Assembly (NCBI RefSeq): GCF_036311985.1 | Contig: NZ_JAZDCJ010000087.1 | Length of the DNA: 10,269 nucleotides | Strand: one strand, 5' to 3' | Source: JAZDCJ01 sp036311985 | GTDB taxonomy: Bacteria > Actinomycetota > Actinomycetes > Actinomycetales > Micrococcaceae | In this document: positions 7,062 through 10,269 of the stretch, piece after piece | How the letters are laid out: each line of letters begins with the position of its first letter | How positions within the stretch are numbered: the stretch's first letter is position 1 | Notes under the pieces: generated by a model | Database searches by the model: none | What the model saw: the letters and a program-made list of their open reading frames with translations, nothing else | What the model was told of the DNA's origin: nothing | Translations under genes and position numbers: made by a program

Positions 7062-8732
7062 TTACAGCAGCCCTTCCGCCAGGGGACCCAGCGTGAGAAC
7101 GGGGAAGAAAACGAGAGCAGTCACCAGAACCGCGGTACCGACGGTCAGACCGACGAACAACGGACGGTGTGTAGGCAAGGTTCCGGCCGTTGCGGGAACC
7201 TTGTCCTGTGCGGCGAGGGAACCGGCCAGCGCGAGGACGAGAGCGATCGGGATGAACCGGCCGAACAGCATCGCGACACCGATCGCGGCGGTCAGCCACG
7301 GGGTGCTGGCGGTCAACCCTGCGAATGCGGAGCCGTTGTTGTTCGCGCCCGATGCGAAGGCGTAGATCACTTCGGACAGGCCGTGCGAGCCGGTGTTCGT
7401 GAGCGATTCGTTCACGATGCTGTCTCGAAGGGCCGGGATGGCGAAGCTCAATGCGACACCACCGAGGACGAGGATCGGCATGACGAGGATGTACATGCTC
7501 GCAAGCTTCATCTCCCGCGGCCCGATCTTCTTCCCGAGGTATTCAGGGGTGCGGCCAACGAGCAGCCCCGCAACGAACACGGCGATCACCGCGATGATCA
7601 GCATCCCGTACAGGCCGGCTCCGACACCACCGGGAGCGATCTCGCCCAGCAGCATGTTGACCATCGGGATCATCCCGCCCAGCCCGGTGTACGAGTCGTG
7701 CATCGAGTTCACCGACCCGGTCGAGGTCAACGTGGTCGTCGCCGCATAGAGAACAGATTGCACGAGTCCGAATCGGGCTTCCTTCCCTTCCATCGCGGCC
7801 CCGGCCAGTTCCGGCGCAGTACCCTGTCCGGCGAACTCGAATGCTGCCAGCGCGCTCACCGAGACCAGATACAGGGTGCCCATCGCGGCGAGGATCGCGT
7901 ATCCCTGACGATTGTCGCCAACCATCTTCCCGAACGTGCGCGGAAGCGAGAACGGGATCAGCAGGATCAGGAACGCCTGGAACAGGCTCGTCCACCCCGT
8001 CGGGTTCTCGAACGGATGCGAAGCGTTCGCGTTGTAGAAACCGCCACCGTTCGTGCCGAGCTCCTTGATGACCTCCTGAGAGGCAACGGGGCCACCCGGG
8101 ATGGTCTGCGTTCCACCGGTGATGGTGGTCACATCGACGTAGCCGTTGAAGTTCTGCACGACGCCGCCCGCGATTAGTACGATCGCGCCGACGATCGAGA
8201 TCGGCAGGAGGATGCGGAACGTGCCGCGGATGAGGTCGACCCAGAAGTTCCCGATCGTTCCCGATCTGCGGTACGCGAACCCGCGAACGAGCGCCACGGC
8301 GACAGCGATACCCGTCGCAGCGGAGACGAAGTTCTGTACGGCAAGGCCAGCGAACTGAACCGTGTAGGCGAGGTCCTCACCCGAATACGCCTGCCAGTTC
8401 GTGTTCGTCACGAAGGAGATCGCGGTGTTGAACGCAACACCCGGCTCGACGTTCTCGTTACCGAGGGAGTACGGCAGCCACTGCTGCGTGCGCTGCATCA
8501 AGAACAGCAGCAGAACGCCGACGATCGAGAAGTACAGGACAGAACGCAGATACGCCTGCCAGGACTGCTCCTGAGACGGATCGACCCCGATGACTTTGTA
8601 GATTCCCCGTTCGACTTTCCAGTCCTTCCGGGTCGTGAACACCCAAGCCATATAGTCGCCCACAGGCCGGTACAGCAACCCCAGGGCGAGGACGAGCGTG
8701 GCGACGCTCGCGATAAGCAAACCCCACTCCAT
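7062..8732 (-). CDS. kdpA: KdpA, K+-selective channel-like subunit of the Kdp ATPase
   Basis: KdpA belongs to the superfamily of K+ transporters and binds and conducts K+ for the pump. The 556-residue length matches the family, with about ten hydrophobic helices. The four pore/selectivity-filter segments are present: TNTNWQAYSGED (109-120), GTNGGGFYNANASHPFENP (226-244), TSTGSVNSMHDS (336-347) and NNNGSAFAGL (464-473). The ATG 8732-8730 starts MEWGLLIAS, directly at the first helix, as in homologues, with CCGGAG about 8 nt upstream. Forty further in-frame codons upstream are only kdpF and linker sequence in another frame. The A of its ATG is shared with the kdpF stop (TGATG), and kdpB follows after 2 nt. 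No filter residue looks altered or missing. Confidence 0.98.
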   Translation of the reverse strand: MEWGLLIASVATLVLALGLLYRPVGDYMAWVFTTRKDWKVERGIYKVIGVDPSQEQSWQAYLRSVLYFSIVGVLLLFLMQRTQQWLPYSLGNENVEPGVAFNTAISFVTNTNWQAYSGEDLAYTVQFAGLAVQNFVSAATGIAVAVALVRGFAYRRSGTIGNFWVDLIRGTFRILLPISIVGAIVLIAGGVVQNFNGYVDVTTITGGTQTIPGGPVASQEVIKELGTNGGGFYNANASHPFENPTGWTSLFQAFLILLIPFSLPRTFGKMVGDNRQGYAILAAMGTLYLVSVSALAAFEFAGQGTAPELAGAAMEGKEARFGLVQSVLYAATTTLTSTGSVNSMHDSYTGLGGMIPMVNMLLGEIAPGGVGAGLYGMLIIAVIAVFVAGLLVGRTPEYLGKKIGPREMKLASMYILVMPILVLGGVALSFAIPALRDSIVNESLTNTGSHGLSEVIYAFASGANNNGSAFAGLTASTPWLTAAIGVAMLFGRFIPIALVLALAGSLAAQDKVPATAGTLPTHRPLFVGLTVGTAVLVTALVFFPVLTLGPLAEGLL

Positions 8733-8821
8733 CAGAAACGCTCCGGCTTCACGAGAGCGAACACGAGATAGAACACAGCCGCGACCCCGAGAGCAGCAGC
8801 AAGAAACTCGAACACGATCAC
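8732..8821 (-). CDS. kdpF: KdpF, small membrane subunit of the Kdp ATPase
   Basis: This 29-codon ORF lies directly ahead of kdpA. Its product starts MIVFEFLAAALG (GTG start) and ends YLVFALVKPERF, a single hydrophobic helix followed by the polar tail typical of KdpF, where YLxxALxxPExF is the recognisable feature. KdpF is known to stabilise the KdpABC complex, acting like a bound lipid. The GTG overlaps the stop of the preceding small ORF (GTGA, 4 nt) and GGAG lies 5 nt upstream. Its TGA overlaps the kdpA ATG by one base. These overlaps indicate strict translational coupling. It is short enough to be missed by ordinary gene calling. Confidence 0.88.
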   Translation of the reverse strand: MIVFEFLAAALGVAAVFYLVFALVKPERF

Positions 8822-8913
8822 AGCTTCTCCACCGCCTTCCCGACCAAGCCAACGACTACGAACAGGACGATCACGCCCAGCACGTAGACAATGTCAAGCA
8901 CAACAAACTCCAT
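8818..8913 (-). CDS. Small single-helix membrane protein ahead of kdpF (31 aa, function unknown)
   Basis: An ATG at 8913-8911 opens a 31-codon ORF beginning MEFVVLDIVYVL and ending GLVGKAVEKL. Residues about 4-24 form one strongly hydrophobic helix with a short charged C-terminal tail. Its TGA overlaps the kdpF GTG by 4 nt, which is the best evidence that it is translated. I recall similar short ORFs annotated as hypothetical at this position in other actinobacterial kdp loci, but that is memory, not a search. It could be an extra pump subunit, a KdpF-like paralogue or a leader peptide coupling translation into kdpF. There is no good Shine-Dalgarno sequence before the ATG. An in-frame TTG at 8976-8974 would give 52 residues but lies only 3 nt after an AGGAGG. 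Confidence 0.6.
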   Translation of the reverse strand: MEFVVLDIVYVLGVIVLFVVVGLVGKAVEKL

Positions 8914-8979
8914 TCGGAGAACAGCGACAGCAAGACCGCAGCCGCACGCCCAATTCCAAGCGCAACTCCCGATCAAACA

Positions 8980-8985
8980 CCTCCT
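8980..8985 (-). promoter_or_regulatory. Orphan perfect Shine-Dalgarno (AGGAGG) in the kdp leader
   Basis: AGGAGG occurs on the minus strand about 66 nt upstream of the first ATG of the operon. The in-frame TTG at 8976-8974 is only 3 nt downstream, and a TTG at 8965-8963 would open a 23-codon out-of-frame ORF ending in the small membrane ORF. It may serve a longer form of the small protein or a short leader peptide, or be coincidental. Confidence 0.3.
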
Positions 8986-9004
8986 GACACCGCAAAAACG
9001 GGGC

Positions 9005-9022
9005 CCTAACGGAACCCATACA
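9005..9022 (-). promoter_or_regulatory. Operator-like motif copy 1 (candidate KdpE site)
   Basis: On the minus strand this reads tgtatgggttccgttagg. It matches copy 2 at 14 of 18 positions, with the outer parts (tgta, ggg, cgttagg) conserved. The start-to-start distance to copy 2 is 32 bp, close to three DNA turns, as expected for two dimers of an OmpR-family regulator on one face. Assigning KdpE is inference. Confidence 0.45.
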
Positions 9023-9036
9023 GGAAGGCACGGGAA

Positions 9037-9054
9037 CCTAACGCTCCCCTTACA
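9037..9054 (-). promoter_or_regulatory. Operator-like motif copy 2 (candidate KdpE site)
   Basis: The minus strand reads tgtaaggggagcgttagg, in the same orientation as copy 1 and 32 bp upstream of it relative to kdp. The inner triplet differs from copy 1 while both flanks are kept, which looks like a conserved site rather than recent duplication. Confidence 0.45.
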
Positions 9055-9077
9055 CCAGGGCGTCCAGAAGCAGGGCC

Positions 9078-9111
9078 GTCACCGTTGTGTACCCGGGCCG
9101 GCGGCGGTGAC
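9078..9111. repeat. 7-bp-stem hairpin inside the large inverted repeat
   Basis: The arms gtcaccg (9078-9084) and cggtgac (9105-9111) are perfect complements around a 20-nt G+C-rich loop that includes cccggg. It sits centrally within the larger inverted repeat. The stem is short and could be chance in G+C-rich DNA. Confidence 0.3.
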
Positions 9112-9132
9112 CGTAAGGATTTGGGCGATCGC

Positions 9133-9150
9133 CGTATGGGTTCCGTTTAC
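9133..9150 (+). promoter_or_regulatory. Operator-like motif copy 3, inverted
   Basis: On the plus strand cgtatgggttccgtttac shares 14 consecutive bases with the minus-strand copy 1. It lies about 80 bp further upstream. The adjoining ttacgctcc (9147-9155) resembles the complement of copy 2 (taacgctcc), so two half-motifs overlap here. Confidence 0.4.
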
Positions 9151-9233
9151 GCTCCTTCCGCACAACCCCCTACGCGTCCTAAGACGGAAGAGTGACCCTG
9201 ACTGAGCCTCGATCCACCGACGCGGGTTCAGGC

Positions 9234-9270
9234 GGGACTATCTCATTAACGGTGTATCCGGCGGTTTCTT
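9234..9270 (-). repeat. IS256-family terminal end (inner end of right copy)
   Basis: The 37 bp after the transposase stop are the mirror of 1000-1036. Identity between the copies fails at 9233, so the IS tip is at about 9234. The adjacent host sequence (ggttcaggc before 9234) is unrelated to the base run beside the left copy (tgtgagcc), as expected if the two inner flanks are not one target duplication. Confidence 0.65.
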
Positions 9271-10269
9271 TTAGTAGCTTTCAGCGGCCGGGAATCGGTC
9301 GCTGAAAGTGATGGCGAAGGCGTTCAAAGCGGGCTTCCAACGCACGGCCCATCGGGTCTTGCCGGCACCGGTCGGATCGAGGGATCGGGTGACCAGATAC
9401 AGGCACTTTAGCGCAGCCTGCTCGGTGGGGAAATGACCCCGGGCCTTCACGGCGCGCCGGTACCTGGCGTTGAGGGATTCGATCGCATTGGTCGAGCAGA
9501 TCACGCGCCGGATTTCCACGTCATAGTCCAGGAACGGGATGAACTCCTCCCACGCGTTCTCCCACAGCCGCACGATGGCCCCGTATTTCTTGCCCCAGCG
9601 CTCGGTGAGCTCCTCGAACGCCGCCCTGGCGGCCGCAGCGTTCACGGCGGTGTAGATGGGCTTCACGTCCCGTTTGAGCGCGTCCCAGTCCTTCTTCGAG
9701 GCCAGGCGGAAGGTATTGCGGATCAGGTGGATGATGCAGGTCTGCACGGTTGTCAGCGGCCAGACGTTGGTGACGACTTCGGGCAGGCCTTTGAGGCCGT
9801 CGCAGACCAGGAAGAAGGTGTCTTTCACGCCGCGGTTCTTGATGTCGGTGAGCACGCTCATCCAGAACTTCGCGCCCTCACCGCCGGTGCCGGCCCACAG
9901 GCCGAGGATGTCCTTCTCACCCTCCAGCGTCACGCCGATCGCGGCGTAGACGGGCCGGTTGGCGACCTGCCCGTCGCGGACCTTGACGACGATGGCGTCG
10001 ATGAAGATCGCCGCGTAGACCTCATCCAGCGGCCGGTTTTGCCACGCGGCCATCTCGTCGAGCACCCTGTCGGTGATCCGCGAGACGGTCTCCTTTGACA
10101 CGGACGCACCGTAGATCTCGGCGAAGTGCGCGCTGATTTCCCCGGTGGTCAGGCCCTTGGCATAGAGCGACAGGACCATCTCATCGACACCGGTCAGGCG
10201 GCGCTGACGCTTCTTGACGATGACCGGTGAGAAGGTCCCTTCCCGGTCCCGCGGCACGTCCACCTCCAC
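9271..10269 (-). CDS. IS256-family transposase, C-terminal part, second copy (N-terminus outside window)
   Basis: The product is residue-for-residue identical to the left transposase fragment, with the same putative D91, D157 and E264 triad and CxxH motif. It too is cut by the window edge, exactly at the same codon, and should continue about 80-90 codons beyond 10269. The frame is open to a TAA at 9273-9271. An intact pair of transposases facing inward means either copy could supply enzyme for both ends of a composite element. Confidence 0.93.
   Translation of the reverse strand: MEVDVPRDREGTFSPVIVKKRQRRLTGVDEMVLSLYAKGLTTGEISAHFAEIYGASVSKETVSRITDRVLDEMAAWQNRPLDEVYAAIFIDAIVVKVRDGQVANRPVYAAIGVTLEGEKDILGLWAGTGGEGAKFWMSVLTDIKNRGVKDTFFLVCDGLKGLPEVVTNVWPLTTVQTCIIHLIRNTFRLASKKDWDALKRDVKPIYTAVNAAAARAAFEELTERWGKKYGAIVRLWENAWEEFIPFLDYDVEIRRVICSTNAIESLNARYRRAVKARGHFPTEQAALKCLYLVTRSLDPTGAGKTRWAVRWKPALNAFAITFSDRFPAAESY

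Larger units (their letters stand above)
9008..9147 (-). repeat. 14-bp inverted repeat spaced by 112 bp in the kdp upstream region
   Basis: The sequence aacggaacccatac (9008-9021) is exactly complementary to gtatgggttccgtt (9134-9147). It can be read either as two opposed operator copies suited to DNA looping or, if transcription starts upstream of 9147, as the closing stem of a structured leader RNA. The second arm borders ordinary sequence on both sides, so the match stops sharply at 14 bp. Confidence 0.55.
8914..9233 (-). promoter_or_regulatory. kdp control region (promoter, operators, 5' leader)
   Basis: These 320 bp between the right IS end and the first small ORF hold no convincing gene on either strand and must contain the kdp promoter. 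Visible structure: two tandem and one inverted copy of an 18-bp motif (9005-9022, 9037-9054, 9133-9150), a 14-bp widely spaced inverted repeat (9008-9021 with 9134-9147), a smaller hairpin (9078-9111), and an AGGAGG at 8985-8980. A poor -35/-10 candidate on the minus strand is GTTAGG, 16 nt, TATGGG (within 9042-9015), embedded in the tandem motifs; a regulator-dependent promoter would be expected to be weak. The exact transcription start cannot be read from the sequence. Confidence 0.6.
1..10269. mobile_element. Composite-transposon-like unit: kdp operon between inverted IS256-family copies
   Basis: The same segment of at least 1036 bp occurs at both ends in opposite orientation, and the whole interior is one complete kdp operon with its control region and terminator-like palindrome. 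In both IS copies the transposase 3' ends face inward. This architecture is what an IS-bounded composite transposon would show. It is inference: the outer IS ends and any flanking 8-9 bp target duplication are outside the window, so two independent insertions either side of a resident kdp locus are also possible. Recombination between the inverted copies would flip the interior rather than delete it. Confidence 0.5.
9234..10269 (-). mobile_element. IS256-family insertion sequence, right copy (partial; 5' part off window)
   Basis: This is the reverse complement of the left copy: base 9234 pairs with 1036 and 10269 with base 1. The sections I compared (both ends and the transposase product) are identical, implying very recent duplication or gene conversion. 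The inner end at 9234 begins gggactatctc. Its transposase is transcribed in the same direction as the kdp operon, so any read-through would enter kdp. Confidence 0.85.

Noticed and set aside
7060..7299. 80-codon N-terminal extension of kdpB
   Set aside because: The extension is Arg/Pro/Gly-rich shadow sequence of kdpA in another frame. The family's N-terminus is reached from the ATG at 7059.
8733..8852. 40-codon N-terminal extension of kdpA
   Set aside because: It overlaps kdpF entirely and has no family similarity. MEWG at 8732 with a Shine-Dalgarno is the normal KdpA start.
8891..9205. Plus-strand 104-codon frame over the kdp control region
   Set aside because: The composition is low in hydrophobics with no recognisable motif and no ribosome site, and it runs through the repeated operator-like motifs. 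It is not supported as a gene.
8914..9233. A c-di-AMP (ydaO-type) riboswitch or potassium-sensing RNA in the leader
   Set aside because: Such RNAs precede kdp in some Firmicutes, but I could not find their conserved sequence blocks here. Only the inverted repeats are noted.

Overview
The window suggests a high-GC Gram-positive bacterium. G+C-rich codons, GTG and TTG starts, a one-transcript kdpFABCDE order and KdpC/KdpD sequences of actinobacterial type all point to the Actinomycetota; Microbacteriaceae or relatives are my best guess, and no rRNA or marker gene confirms it. Everything between the two ends is one complete Kdp locus, the high-affinity ATP-driven potassium uptake system.

Layout. 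Bases 1-1036 and 9234-10269 are the same IS256-family insertion-sequence segment in opposite orientations. Each holds the catalytic C-terminal part of the transposase plus one IS end. The transposase 5' parts and the outer IS ends lie beyond both window edges. The boundaries mirror each other exactly (p pairs with 10270-p) and identity stops at 1036/9234. Between them, on the minus strand and read from right to left, are: a control region of about 320 bp (8914-9233) with repeated operator-like motifs; a 31-codon hydrophobic ORF (8818-8913); kdpF (8732-8821); kdpA (7062-8732); kdpB (4903-7059); kdpC (4260-4874); kdpD (1747-4257); kdpE (1058-1750). A perfect 22-bp palindrome containing the kdpE stop codon ends the operon 2 bp before the left IS. 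Junctions are very tight: 4-nt overlap, 1-nt overlap, 2 nt, 28 nt, 2 nt, 4-nt overlap.

How it works together. KdpF, KdpA, KdpB and KdpC form the membrane pump: KdpA selects K+, KdpB hydrolyses ATP through a phospho-aspartate, KdpC is the periplasm-facing stabilising subunit and KdpF is a small lipid-like stabiliser. KdpD senses K+ limitation or osmotic state and phosphorylates KdpE, which should activate transcription at the control region, so the locus is self-contained. Flanking by inverted IS copies makes it look like a composite-transposon cargo, although two independent IS insertions or invertible repeats are equally compatible with the window alone.

Most worth a second look: the IS-bracketed complete kdp system; the coupled small membrane ORF ahead of kdpF; the two tandem plus one inverted 18-bp motifs upstream; and the terminator-like palindrome abutting the IS end. 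I do not see a wholly new system here.
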